This document shows positions 1 to 10,021 of a DNA stretch of 64,000 bases, in pieces. The stretch is taken from positions 35,443,898-35,507,897 of the forward strand of contig CM044869.1 in the NCBI GenBank assembly GCA_024500155.1, given 5' to 3'. Made by a program: the position numbers and the translations under genes. Origin of the DNA: Chenopodium formosanum (lineage: Eukaryota > Streptophyta > Magnoliopsida > Caryophyllales > Amaranthaceae). A model generated the notes under the pieces. That model ran no database searches and was not told the origin of the DNA. It saw only the letters and a list, made by a program, of their open reading frames with translations. The first letter of the stretch is position 1, and each line of letters opens with the position of its first letter.

Positions 1-1
1 T

Positions 2-487
2 CTCATCAGCTACAAGTGTCTGTCTCGGCTTAATTACAAGCGGGACGGTCTGCGCGACGTCTCCCACCCATTAGTTGGCTTTGGGGGAGGAGTCGTGCAC
101 CCAGTCGGACAAATTGACATTCCCATCTGGCTGGGGGAGAAGGGACAAGGGCGGCACATTATCGTCCGGTTCCTGGTGGTTAAAGAGCTGACCACCTACA
201 ACATCATTCTTGGTCGACCCACTCTGAACGAGTGCAAGGCCGTCATAATCCCAGCCCTCATGCTTCTCAAGTATGAAAGGGATGATGGCACTGTTGGCTC
301 CTTCAACGGGGATCAGAAGACGTTAAGAGAGTGCTATCTCTTAGACGTTAAGCCGACTGCTGCTGCAGCCGGCCAGCTGAAGGAGCCAATAGACCTTGAC
401 GATGTCAAGGACCCTGATTCACCCCCTCCAGCAGCCGCAAAGAAAAGAAAAACTGAAAAGCTGGTGGAGGTGAAGAAGGAGAAATAG
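2..487 (+). pseudogene. Tat-type retroelement protease, C-terminal part
   Basis: The frame is open from base 2, so the real reading frame starts left of the window; the GTG at 95 is not a start. The C-terminal flap motif IILGRP lies at about 208-225 and is typical of gypsy aspartic proteases. The catalytic D-S/T-G is outside the window. The tail is Ala/Pro-rich then Lys-rich (KKRKTEK), probably a linker before RT. A TAG at 485-487 ends the frame where gag-pol would normally run on, so I call it broken. Confidence 0.8.
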
Positions 488-540
488 CAATCACTGACCG
501 GGGAGCGGTCAGACGATCTCTGTCCCCAGCCGGCTGGTGA

Positions 541-1890
541 ACACATCGATATTCCTCTAGACAATCTCGCATGACGGTTGCCTTTGAAAGGCTTGGTGCA
601 GACTTGCACCATCTACTAAAGGAATTCAAAGACATCTTTGCCTTTGAAGTGGAGGAGATGCCAAGCATCAGCCCGGATCTCGCTGTGGATCCAAAAAAGA
701 AGCCCATCCGGCAAAAGAAAAGAAATCACGGCGAGGAAAGAATTCAAGCGGCAGCTGCCGAAGTTAAAAAGCTGTTTGACGCTGGGTTCATTCGGCCATG
801 TAACTTCCCTGACTGGGTTACGAACGTGGTGCTTGTAAAGAAGCCGAATGGTACCTGGCGTATGTGTGTTGATTACACAGACCTCAACAAGGCATGTCCA
901 AAGGACAGTTACCCACTTCCAAAGATCGACAGTCTGGTCGACTCTACAGCCGGGCATGCCTTAATGAGTTTTATGGATGCCTACTCCGGCTTGCATCAGA
1001 TACCCCTGTGGAAAAAAGATCAAGAGAAGACGGCCTTCGTCACTGATCAGGGGTTATTCTGTTATACGGTGATGCCGTTTGGCTTGAAGAACACGCTGGC
1101 TACTTTCCAACGGATGATTAATACAGTCTTCATTAATCAGATTGGAAGGAATGTAGAGGCGTACATTGATGACATGATAGTCAAATCCAAGCTACAGACG
1201 GATCACCTTGCCGATCTCCGAGAAACCTTCACCACACTCAAGCGGCATAAGGTCATGTTAAATCCCAAAAAGTGTGTTTTTGGTGTTGAGTCTGGGAAGT
1301 TTCTCGGATTACTAATTGACCAAAGGGGGATAGAGGCTAACCCCGAGAAGATACAAGCGGTGATTGACATGAAGTCACCCCGCTCTGTCAAGGAAGCTCA
1401 GAGGCTTACCGGTTGCCTGGCTACGCTTGGGAGATTCCTCAGCCGATCAGGTGACAAATGTCTTTACTTCTTCCAGGCAATCAGGAAGAAGACTAGATTT
1501 GAATGGGGAGATGATGCTGAGGCGACCTTTCAGAAATTGAAAGAACATTTACACTCCTTGCCAAGGCTTATTAGCCCTCTGCCAAAGGAGACGCTCTTCA
1601 TGTACCTAGCCGTCTCAGATCATGCCCTCAGTGCTGTTCTCCTTGCTGAGAGAGACGACAATCAGCTCCTAGTCTACTTCATTAGCCATGTGCTCAGAAA
1701 TGCCAAACTCCGGTACCCCATGGTCGAAAAATTTGGCCTCACTCTTTACATGGCTGTTAAGAAGTTGAAACCATACTTCTTGGCACATCCGGTGGTGATC
1801 TACACAGATCAGCCCCTTAAGCGGCCAATGACAACCCTGGACTCATTTGGAAGAATGCTCAAATGGGCTATTGAAATGCAAAGTCCTTAA
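541..1890 (+). pseudogene. Tat-type reverse transcriptase and RNase H
   Basis: This segment copies element RNA into DNA in the virus-like particle. It shows the gypsy RT blocks in order: VLVKKPNGTWRMCVDYTDLN (about 826-885), the DAYSG.HQIPL block, MPFGLKN, and the catalytic YIDD at 1162-1173. FLG and the gypsy RNase H follow (from about 1590, with YTDQPLK near 1800). The frame ends at 1888-1890, because a small indel near 1870-1885 moves the continuation one frame over. The protease before it is in another frame. RT motifs look intact, so the decay is recent to moderate. Confidence 0.92.
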
Positions 1891-2524
1891 AATCACCTAC
1901 GAACCAAGAAAGGCAGTGAAGGTTCAGGCGTTTGCCGACTTCATTGTCGAAATGACAAGGCCGGTTGCTCCGGATAACCTTGATCGGGTTTGGAAGGTGC
2001 ATGTAGATGGTAGCTCTACTATAAATGGCTGTGGTGTAGGCATAATCCGTGAATCCCCGGAAGGGGACAAATATGAGTATGCACTACGGTTCAAGTTCCA
2101 GGCCTCAAACAACGAGGCGGAATATGAAGCCTTGCTAGCCGGTATCCGCATGTGTAAGGCGGCAGGAGCAACAAAAATTGACGCTTGCTCTGATTCTTAG
2201 TTGGTCGTTAGCCAATACCATGGTGAGTATGAAGCCACCCATCCGGCTATGATCAAATATTTGCAGGCGGTCAAGGCTGAAGCTGGGACACTTGAACAAT
2301 TTCATCTAAGTCAAGTGCCCCGGTCTGAAAACAACCAGGCGGATGCTCTGTCTAAGTTGGCATCCTCCGCCTCCTGCGATACGCCTCGGTCAGTCTTTTG
2401 GGAAGTAATGGAAAAGCGAAGCATATCTGATGACGAGCCCATTGGAATTCTGGACCGAAGTTCTACTTGGATGGATGGCATCCGGGCGTATCTCGCAGAC
2501 GGCACGCTCCCTGATTCACCCTAG
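1870..2524 (+). pseudogene. Second (archaeal-like) RNase H of Tat lineage
   Basis: A second RNase H fold follows the usual one; this doubling marks the Tat group. The acidic residues can be followed: VDGSS near 2003-2017, NNEAEYEAL near 2110-2136 and CSDS near 2188-2198, then the NNQADALSKLAS tail near 2328-2365. A TAG at 2198-2200 falls directly after SDS, where the family has a residue before LVVSQ. A second TAG at 2522-2524 precedes the integrase. All of this is in one frame (position 2 of 3) and continuous with integrase. Confidence 0.88.
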
Positions 2525-3700
2525 GAGGCAGCCGTGCTGAAAAAGCATGCAGAAAACTTCGAGATAAGAGAAGGAGAGCTCTTCAAGGCGGGTTTTCTGA
2601 AGCCCTTACTAAAGTGTGTTACCCCGGAAAAGGGGAAAGAAGTTCTCGAAGAGTTTCATGCGGGATACTGCGCCTCTCACTCAGGCGGCAGATCCCTAGC
2701 CGTCAGAGCCAGGCGGCATTATTTTTGGCCCACTCTGGAGTCAGATGCCATGAAATTTGTTAAAAAGTGTGACAAGTGTCAAAGATTTGGCAAGCTCATC
2801 CATCGCCCGGCTACTGATCTGACGGCAATCCACAGCCCAGTCCCATTTGCTAAATAGGGCACGGACATTCTAGGTCCGTATACGCCTGCACAAGGCGGAA
2901 AACGCTATATTCTTGTGGCTGTGGACTATTTCACCAAGTGGGTGGAAGCAGAGGCGGTCAAAGGCATCAAGACAAAGGATGTCATCTCCTTCATATGGAA
3001 GAACATTATCACCCGGTTCGGGGTACCTATGTCTATGGTATTTGATAATAGACCCCAATTTGAGACACCTCAGCTCAAAACTTGGTTGGAAGATCACGGG
3101 ATCTCACATTATTTTGCATCAGTCGGCTGACCCCAAGCAAACGGCCAAGTTGAAGCCTTCAACAAACTCATCTCAGACGGTATTAAGAAGAAAATTGAAA
3201 GAGTCGGTGGTTTGTGGGCTGAAGAGTTGATTCATGTCCTATGGGCCATCCAGACAATTGAAAAAGGGGCAACCGGTGAAACCCCATTTCTCATGGTTTA
3301 CGGTGCTGAAGCCGTCTTGCCCATCGAGCATTATGAGCCGACTCTACGAGTCATGCTATATGATAAAGAGGCAAACTGGGAGGTCATGCGGCTAGCATTG
3401 GACTCACTCCCGGAGCACTGGGGCAATGCTGCTTTGCTTCATGAGATTTACCGTCTGAGAATGACTCGTGCATACAACAAGAGAGTGCACAAACGGCCCT
3501 TGAAAGTTGGGGACTTTGTGTTACGAAAAATGGAGGCAACCGGTAGGGCCAATGAGCAAGGAAAGCTAACTCCTAACTGGGAAGGCCCCTACCGGATCTA
3601 TGAAGAAGTAAGAAACGGCACCTACCGCCTGGAAACTCCAGACGGCAGGCGGCTGCCTAGAACTTGGAATGTAGATAACTTGAAAAAGTACTACTTCTAA
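2525..3700 (+). pseudogene. Gypsy integrase, Tat lineage
   Basis: Integrase inserts the cDNA into the host chromosome. The HHCC zinc finger is visible (HAGYCASHSGG then CDKC, about 2660-2790). The DDE core follows: VDYFTKW near 2921, FDNRPQF near 3041 (the family usually has Gly where Arg is seen) and NGQVEAFN near 3143-3166. The C-terminal half runs open to the TAA at 3700 and ends PRTWNVDNLKKYY, a usual Tat end. Two stops interrupt it, TAG 2855-2857 and TGA 3128-3130, in an otherwise continuous frame. No chromodomain follows, as expected for Tat. Confidence 0.92.
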
Positions 3701-4851
3701 GACCTGTAAATTTTTGTAAATAAAAAGCCTATCAATGCAAAGTTGCTTTTTGTTTTCAATGTTAATTGCTTTGTATATATACATGCGCAACCATAATGCT
3801 ACCGCCTGTTGAAAACACAGACGGTTTATTGAATAAATAAGCTAGGTTAAAAACCTAGCGGCTAATCTAATATTTAAAAATTGGTGGACCATAATCAGTG
3901 CAATGCACAAACGACCCCTATAATAAGTAAAACCAAGCTAAGTTAAGAGACTTAGTGGCTAAAATAACATTCAAACCGAGGCCAATGGCCGGATGCAAAC
4001 TTATTTTATAAATTCGCTTGCTCCTATTTGAGTAAGGCGTCCGGCGACGCCCCTCCGGGTGTTATCGTCGCAGAGGGCATCCTATCGTTTGCTCTACAAG
4101 CATATACAGACGGCAAAGATTGAACGACCAAATTGGTCAACTCATAGCTGTCTGACCAAAACAGTCTAAAAGAATGATTAAGCTTAACACCGGATGTCAA
4201 GTGACATCAGCCGGTTAATTACTGAAGTTCTTTTTTAGGCTGTTCAATGAAATTGTACCAGTCACTCCAATGGGGCAGACGAACCGGGTGCAATGGATTG
4301 CAGGTATCCCAGACGGCCATTAAGCTGTCTGGGGTCCATCAGGTAGGCGGACAATATGTTCCTTGCTCCACTAACTGTCAGGCGGCAATTTCCCGTCTGG
4401 CTCACAAGGAAGTTATATTCGAATACCCGGTTGAGTAGAATGACAGTCGTAGACGGCTGTGTACTTGGTTTGGGGCAATCACTACTGTGATTGATTGACT
4501 TAGGAATATTCCATACTCTTTAAAGTATCAAGCATTCCAAATTCCATCAATCAAAGTACTGAAACCAACCACACAGCTGCCAGGGGCAAGAGTAGCCGGT
4601 AAACTATCTAGATTGCCGCATGCTTTAAAAAGTTGGGCAAAAATTCAAAAATTGAAACAAAATAGCAAATTCATCAAACCGACTCAGTCGGAAAATTTCA
4701 TTCAAGCCGGTAAAAACCGGATATTACTGTTTACCGGATAACATCCGGGACAAAATAAAAATTGTCACCCGACTCCTCAGTCGGTAAAAATACACAAGTA
4801 CTCGACACGCAGGCTGGAAAAGCATAAATTTGGCATACTGCCGCAGAAAAT
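3701..4851. other. Non-coding spacer between convergent pol and antisense gene
   Basis: This 1.15-kb stretch lies between the pol stop (3700) and the antisense gene stop (4852, minus strand). It is A+T-rich with many short words such as GACGG, CCGG and AGGCGG, common in this element. I see no credible ORF. As the two genes converge here, it should hold both 3' ends. Confidence 0.6.
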
Positions 4852-5504
4852 TCAAGGCTGGGCAGCCTGGTTCTCCTCTTTGGGATTCTCCCCATCAGAT
4901 TGAAGCTCAATGGCTTCTCCTTTTTCAGGGAGCTCCTTGGCAGGTTCCTCAAGCTCAGCGTTTGCCCAGGCCTCGAAGGACTCGGGCTCCGGCTCCCCCT
5001 TCTCTCTTAAATACACTAAATTTTCAGCATATTGAAAAGCCAGAGCCCACAAACCATAGTCCTTGTTGGGGTAGAGAGCTTCCCAGGCGATCTTCATCCG
5101 GGCGTCGGAGTCCGCTTCATTTTCAGCAATCAGGCGGTCTTGCTCCGCCTCGATTGTTGCCTTTATATTCATTTGGACTCGCTCCGCATCCTTCTTCAGC
5201 CTCTCAACCTCCGCCTTGAGCTTTACATTCTCCTGGGAGGCACCCTGCAAGGCCTTGAGGTCTTCCTTCGCCTTCTTGAGGCTGGTTTCAGCCGTGTTGG
5301 CCTTCTCCTTAGCCTCATCCAGGGCTTTTTGAAGACCCTTGATCTGTTCCGTCTGTTGCATCAATTCAGCTTTAGTTTCAAGTTCATTAATTGTATATTG
5401 ATATTCAGCAAATCTTGAGAATCCCTAGCTGATCTAGTGGCTCTTTTTACCTCCTCCCTCTTCCGAGCATATGGCCGTTTGAGTCCATCAACCTTGAGCA
5501 TGGC
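4852..5504 (-). pseudogene. Antisense gene exon 5, C-terminal coiled coil
   Basis: The exon begins after CTACAG (AG at 5506-5505) with AMLKVDGLKRPYARKREEV and ends with TAG or TAA at 4852. A frame change near 5430 separates that start from the long frame at 5364-4852. That frame is rich in Lys, Glu, Ala and Leu in heptad-like spacing (KAELMQQTEQIKGLQKAL, then LKAEVERLKKDAERVQ), so a long coiled coil is likely. The C-terminus is acidic with Pro. Copies 2 and 3 show the same Lys/Glu heptads. Confidence 0.68.
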
Positions 5505-5577
5505 CTGTAGACACAAACGGTGTCATTCATGCGGGATATATTATACTTAAGTTACAGCAAAGGGGAATAAGGTATAC

Positions 5578-5708
5578 CTCAGACAAGAGTGCAATGATAC
5601 GTTCAACATTGAACGTCTCAATGCCCGGGATGGCATCCTTCTTCTTGGGAACGACTGTCAGCATGGACCGGGCATGCGCCTGCACATCCAGCCATCGGGG
5701 GGATTGAT
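5578..5708 (-). pseudogene. Antisense gene exon 4
   Basis: The exon starts after GGTGCAG (AG at 5710-5709) and ends GAG before GTATAC (5577). It encodes DQSPRWLDVQAHARSML and FNVERIIALLSE. Copies 2 and 3 keep the same segment (near 49018-48890 and up to 58367), with the donor in the same place (CTTAG then GTACGG in copy 2). Confidence 0.62.
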
Positions 5709-5854
5709 CTGCACCATATGTGAAAGGAGTGAGTGAGCTATATAGGCGGCACCAGCTTGATAATGGCTGTCGGACGAAGAAGTCTGTTAAGAGTGAGATT
5801 TCACTCGCAACGGCCATCCCAACTCAAGCGAGGATTCGAAGGGATTGTATTTAC

Positions 5855-6110
5855 CTTTAGGAGCTTGGGGGATTGCACCACCCCCAGGCATAAAGAGGCC
5901 GGATGGGACCATATTAAAGCCCACTCCAAAGCCTCCAATGGTGACATTTCTCCCCCCGATGCGGAGGCGGGTCCTCTCAGAAGAGCCTTCAGGGCCAGTC
6001 TTACCTAAAGCCGCTTTGGCAGATTTTGCAGGTTTGGTTTGGGTGGAGGCAGTCTCATCCCGTCCCCGTTTGGCTAAGTTCTTAGTAAAGGACCTAGGTG
6101 CCTCTCCACC
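5855..6110 (-). pseudogene. Antisense gene exon 3
   Basis: The exon begins after TAATTGCAG (AG at 6112-6111) and ends at CTAAAG before GTAAAT (5854). It encodes GGEAPRSFTKNLAKRGRDE, then a Gly-rich end (GGFGVGFNMVPSGLFMPGGG). In copy 2 the matching acceptor near 49455 reads CAC instead of CAG, so splicing there should be lost. Confidence 0.6.
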
Positions 6111-6189
6111 CTGCAATTAGCGAAGTATTAAATATACAACCGACAATGTCTGTTGGAAACAATAGTCCAAGGAGTTAGACGGTTCTTAC

Positions 6190-6293
6190 CTCAGCCTTCA
6201 GCTTGGCGGCCTTAGCCTTCGCCAAGTCCCTCCGGATTTGTGTAGAGGACCGCTTGGGAGTCTTCTCGTCAGCCACCATGTTCAAAGCTTCTT
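6190..6293 (-). pseudogene. Antisense gene exon 2
   Basis: A 104-base exon between TTTTTGCAG (acceptor, AG at 6295-6294) and GTAAGA (donor at 6189). It encodes a Lys/Ala-rich stretch with DEKTPKRSSTQIRRDLAKAK. Copy 2 keeps an equivalent exon near 49654-49550 with DDKTPRRSVAQIRNDKADAK, flanked by TTTTGTACAG and GTATAA. The protein-level similarity across both splice borders is the main evidence. Confidence 0.6.
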
Positions 6294-6384
6294 CTGCAAA
6301 AATAATGAACACATGATTAGTGCAAAATCATAATTGGTTAACAATAGTACAAGCGGAGTTAAACCGGATGTATATCAAACATAC

Positions 6385-7643
6385 GCTTTGGAAACATCAT
6401 GCTAAGCCCACAGGCGGATAAGAACGCCTCATCTCTAAACCATGCGCACATGGGAATCCAATTATTAGGGACTTTTATTACGTCCCCGATTGAGAGTGTC
6501 TCCGTATGGAGCTCAAAAAACTTGGTTTCCATGATAGCGTCATAGTCGTTCCCTGGAATTCGGGGAAGGGCACATTTGCGACCTAGTAGGTCGGGCTTTT
6601 TATTATACCGGCGCAGCTCCCGGTTCTTTCGACGGGTTAGGGCAGACAGCAGATAGAAACGTGTTTTCCAACCGCCATATTTGGACACTTTGTCCAATGT
6701 CATTTGGTACTAAGGGAGAGTGGTCAAGGTGTACCACGCCCTCCAACCGCCTGGGTTGCGGCTGAGATAGTGCATGTGAGCAAAAGCCTCCCCAGCTGGG
6801 ATTCAAGTCTTGCATCTCACAGGCGGCAACATACCCTAAAATGTTAGCCCATGAATTCGGGGAGAGCTGCCAAACGCCCAGGCCATAACCCCTGAGTATG
6901 GCTCTCACAGCATGGTGAAGCGGGAACCGGAGGCCTGCTAGGAATGTCGCCTCATAGCATCCAAAGTAGGCATTGGCGTTCTCCTGGTCATCTTTTCAGG
7001 AGATGGTGCCTAGCTCAGGCGGCACCTGGATAGTATATCCATTTCCCAAAGGTCGTTTCTGTACAAAGCTTTCAATGCCTTTTAGCATTGCCCGCTTGTC
7101 TTTAGCGGAGATATGGATCAGAAAGGGATCATCCTTTGCTTCCCATTTTTTCCTCTCTTCGGCCTCACTATCCTTAAGCGGGGAAAGAGGGGCATCACTA
7201 TTATCCTCAAAGCTAGACCCTGAGGCGGAGCTTTCACCGTCTCCCGTGTCGCCGTCTCTATCTTTGGGGCCAGCTTCATCAAGGTCCATCTGGGAAACGG
7301 CTCCCTCCCCGTCTCTACCCTCATCGTATAGGATTGTGTCACTTGGGGTTCTAGGAATCCCAGACGGGGAATATTCCCCTGAGCTTCCATTGCTATCTGA
7401 CCCCTCAACCGGGGTTACCTCATCAGATGACACTTCCAAAGTACCGTCTCTTCGACGCCGTCTGGTGGTTGTCTGTTTAGTTCTAGCCATCGTGTCCTGC
7501 ACAGACAGATAGATGGTCGGTTGAGGAGAATAAAATTGCTCCATGCACCCAGAGCCGGCACTCCCAGTCCTAGACTCAACCGTACCAGGAGACCGGCTGA
7601 CTAATGACCTAGGTCGTGCCGTGTGTGTTGGTGATGAGTCCAT
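6385..7643 (-). pseudogene. Antisense gene exon 1 (H3-like N-terminus, PF04195-like core)
   Basis: The first ATG below the TATA box is at 7643; a second in-frame ATG at 7490 sits in a better context (A at -3, G at +4) right after a TGTGCAG that could be a splice acceptor. From 7490 the protein starts MARTKQTTTRRRRRDG, then an acidic Ser-rich stretch. The core follows from about 7130 to 6390 but is split by TGA 6996-6998, where copy 2 has Trp, and by a frame shift near 6780. The later part (from 6703) carries SKYGGWKTRFYL. The exon ends at 6385 before a strong GTATGT donor. Confidence 0.7.
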
Positions 7644-7927
7644 TTATTGAATGAATTAAAGCAAATGTAAATGAGCTGAAGGGAGTAGAGGCGGTACCTT
7701 ACGTTTGTCTCTGAAAGGGGGGCCAAACGGTGATGACCGACTGAGATGCTGCTGAAGTCGACTTTGCTTGCTTGGGGCACAGGCGGTTATAAACCGGCTG
7801 AGGCAGGCGGAAAATGAACAACGCTTGTGTGCACGCGGACAGACGGCAGACTTTCTTTCTCTAGGATTGGTGATTTTCTCTCCCTAGAATGTTTTGGAAA
7901 CGTCCAAAATGAGGGGAGTAAATTGTG

Positions 7928-7935
7928 TATTTATA
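7928..7935 (-). promoter_or_regulatory. TATA box for antisense gene (proximal)
   Basis: On the minus strand this reads TATAAATA inside CTTTATAAATACACAA. It lies 285 bases before the first ATG of the antisense gene (7643) with no other ATG between on that strand. A start of transcription about 30 bases on, near 7900, would suit. Inference from sequence only. Confidence 0.55.
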
Positions 7936-8275
7936 AAGGGGTAAAAAACAGGGGCATCTTAGTAATTTCCCCGGAATGTGAAAGGTTAAAATTTCACATT
8001 AAAAAAAACTATTTCCTATGGCTGAGTGACATGTGTCACAGATGCCACGTGGCGCGCCATGTCACAAGGGGGGCAAACGGTGATGACCGATTGAGATGCT
8101 GCTGAAGTCGACTTTGCTTGCTTGGGGCACGGGCGGTTGTAAACCGACTGATGCAGGCGGAAAATGAACAACGCTTGTGCACGCGAGCAGACAGCAGATT
8201 TTCTCTCTCTAAGATTGGTGATTTTCTCTCTCTAGAATGTTTTGGAAACGTCCAAAATGAGGGGGGTAAATTGTG

Positions 8276-8283
8276 TATTTATA
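8276..8283 (-). promoter_or_regulatory. TATA box for antisense gene (distal copy)
   Basis: The second repeat unit carries the same TATAAATA on the minus strand, 348 bases upstream of the proximal one, so the promoter itself is duplicated. Confidence 0.5.
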
Positions 8284-8403
8284 GAGGGGTAAAAAACAGG
8301 GACATCCTGGTAATTTTCCCGGAATGTGAAAGGTTAAATTTTCACAGTAAAAAAAAAAAAAAAAAAAACTATTTCCTATGGCAAAGTGACATGTGTAACA
8401 TCT

Positions 8404-8920
8404 GTGAGGGGCAAATATTTTGGGTAATTTTACCCATGCCACGTGGGCCAATCAAGTCCTGACACGTGTCATAATTTGGTTGGTCCGAATTGGACCAGTC
8501 TTCATTTGACACATGTCCCTCCTAGAGCTTGGGAGAAAAAAGCATCCTTTAAGGGCCCAAATCCCGAGAAAGCCGTAATACGGCGCAGCCCGGCAGAGCT
8601 AGGTCAGAGTGACCTAATCAAGGGCACGTTTCCTCATTACCCTACAAATAGGGAGATTCCCCCATTTTCGGGACAAAAATTAATTATTACAGCAGACCCT
8701 ACATTCTTTCACGTCAGAGAAGCACCTGATCTCAGAATCCGAGAAGATCTTACTTTTCATTTTTCCGCATCTTCTCCTACATACATTCAAGTACTAACTT
8801 GACTGTCAGAGGCGGAGCTCCAAACACCCGGAGTCTCCGTTGTTTTGCAGGTACAGGCGCAGTCGGATCAGTTCTCGAGCTGTAACTCTCTCGAGGGACA
8901 AAAACACCCAAAACACTTCA
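8404..8920 (+). repeat. 3' LTR of the Tat/Retand-type element
   Basis: The likely start is TGTGAGGGGCAAATATTTT at 8404, followed by GCCACGTGG and ACACGTGTC boxes (G-box-like ACGT cores). The end shows the Tat-type pattern: CAAGTACTAACTTGACTGTC, a TTGCAGGTAC step and ACACCC close to the end. The last CA could be at 8910, 8915 or 8920. No second LTR is in the window, so the borders are by pattern only. Confidence 0.65.
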
Positions 8921-8994
8921 TAGTTCTTAATTTTTTTAGTGTTGATTTTCATACTTTTGGATTCATGCATGTTTCAGACTTTACAAGCTACTTG

Positions 8995-8998
<4 letters not shown>

Positions 8999-9068
<70 letters not shown>
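8999..9068. repeat. (TA)35 microsatellite
   Basis: An unbroken run of TA dinucleotides, preceded by TGTATGTA. ORFs across it are artefacts of the repeat. Confidence 0.98.
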
Positions 9069-9070
<2 letters not shown>

Positions 9071-9568
9071 TCGGTTCTTTGCGGGAGTAACCCTGTATTT
9101 GGATCCATGATGTTTGAGCCCTCAAAATTATATGAAAATGTTTTTGGCGCCATAGCATTGACAATTATAATATGTTTGTAATAACATGGGCCTAGTACCA
9201 ATAAATGTGCTACCATAAATATGACTACTTTAACACATACACCTTCTAACTTTTCTTGTTAGTTCTAAAATGTCTAAAAGACACTAATAACCAACAATTT
9301 GTACGATTATACATGATTATTTACTAGGATTAATAGGTTGCTAGTTGATTTGAGCATACTCAGTAACAATACAATACAGCTGCTAGATTAACAAGCAACT
9401 ATACTTCATACCAGTACAATACACCTACAAAATACTTTCAAGGGGTACTTAATACCAGTGCAATACAAAAACATTAATGTTTTAATCAAATAACAACTCT
9501 ATTCATTAACTGAGGTGGTGGTACATGACAGAAGGTGTGCATGAAAAATCTTATTAGACTGAATTCAA

Positions 9569-9673
9569 TTATTTATTCATCTCGCTGTCCTTATCGTCAT
9601 CCGCTGAATCATCGAAGTAATGTTCTCGGGCAGCTACATCAGAAGGTCCAATGTCTGTTAACCTCTTAACTGG
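9569..9673 (-). CDS. Possible terminal exon of a host gene
   Basis: On the minus strand a CAAATAACAG acceptor (AG at 9675-9674) leads into an open segment that ends at TAA 9571-9569. It reads PVKRLTDIGPSDVAAREHYF followed by an acidic end (DDSADDDKDSEMNK). The composition is protein-like and unlike any retroelement here. I do not recognise the family. Upstream exons would lie to the right, where an Athila-like LTR starts at 10022, so the gene may be cut. It could be a chance ORF. Confidence 0.35.
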   Translation of the reverse strand, partial: PVKRLTDIGPSDVAAREHYFDDSADDDKDSEMNK

Positions 9674-9799
9674 CTGTTATTTGAAGGGAAACCATTTGAC
9701 GTATTAGTAACTTCAATATTGCAATTTCAAAAATAATGAATTTATATGTTTTTCCTCATTTACAAGTAATAATCACGATAAGAACATATGAGACTCCTA

Positions 9800-9960
9800 A
9801 CATATTACTCCCTATGACCTAAATTACTCGCAATATTTTGACTTTTTGCACTATTCGCACATCCCACTTTGACCATCTTTTTTAGTTATTATATGAAGGC
9901 GAATGTAGTCATGTAAGATGTTGTTGGGTCTATTTTAATGTATAGTCTCTTAATATAAAC
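9800..9960. mobile_element. Possible MITE remnant (Stowaway-like end)
   Basis: TATTACTCCCTATGACC at about 9801 resembles the TACTCCCTCC start of Stowaway MITEs, followed by the common TAAATTACTCGCAATATTTTG phrase. I cannot find a clear inverted end; the far side reaches the LTR at 10022. Weak call. Confidence 0.3.
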
Positions 9961-10021
9961 CTTTTTTTTAGCTTTTATAAATATATAATAAAAGATATCA
10001 ACAGTCAAACATGTGCATCGG

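Larger units (their letters stand above)
4852..7643 (-). pseudogene. Antisense gene of the Tat element: five exons, PF04195-like domain plus coiled coil
   Basis: This gene runs opposite to pol. Five exons can be joined at GT-AG sites: 7643-6385, 6293-6190, 6110-5855, 5708-5578 and 5504-4852. The product would be an acidic Ser/Asp-rich N-terminal region, a conserved core (PPELGTIS, FLAGLRFPLH, NSWANILGYVAACEM) like the plant 'putative gypsy type transposon' domain (PF04195, from memory), a Lys-rich middle and a Lys/Glu coiled coil. Antisense ORFs at this place are known in Tat elements; their function is not established. This copy is broken by a TGA at 6996-6998, a frame change near 6780 and another near 5430. 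A partial second copy lies at 48398-51069 and a third at 57792-58367, which supports the exon model. Confidence 0.75.
7715..8400. repeat. Tandem duplication (~350-bp period) over the antisense promoter
   Basis: Two copies of the same segment lie head to tail; for example TGATGACCGA recurs at 7731 and 8081, and the words GTCGACTTTGCTTGCTTGGGG and TTTGGAAACGTCCAAAATGA occur once in each. The second copy has an expanded poly-A tract (8349-8368). Tandem repeats in the 3' non-coding region are the defining trait reported for Retand. Confidence 0.9.
1..8920 (+). mobile_element. Ty3/gypsy Tat/Retand-type LTR retrotransposon, 5' part outside window
   Basis: The order is protease, RT, RNase H, a second RNase H, integrase, a long 3' region with an antisense gene, a tandem repeat and a 3' LTR. 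A second RNase H domain before integrase and an antisense ORF between pol and the 3' LTR are known traits of the Tat group (Retand, Grande, Ogre relatives). The copy is defective: in-frame stops lie at 485-487, 2198-2200, 2522-2524, 2855-2857 and 3128-3130, with frame changes near 490-540 and 1870-1890. The 5' LTR, gag and primer site lie left of the window, so LTR age and target duplication cannot be judged. Confidence 0.9.
8921..10021. other. AT-rich spacer
   Basis: Apart from the TA tract, the possible exon and the MITE-like end listed separately, I see only AT-rich sequence without coding signal. Confidence 0.5.

Noticed and set aside
334..957. Minus-strand ORFs opposite the Tat protease and RT (334-612, 405-707, 616-957)
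   Set aside because: They are shadows of the + strand pol frames and show no motif of their own.
7643..7720. Small 5'-leader intron at AAGGTACCG / TTCAG upstream of 7643
   Set aside because: Both copies keep the words, but the intron would be about 35 bases, too short for plant splicing.
8845..9216. ORFs encoding Tyr/Ile repeats
   Set aside because: They are translations of the (TA)35 tract.
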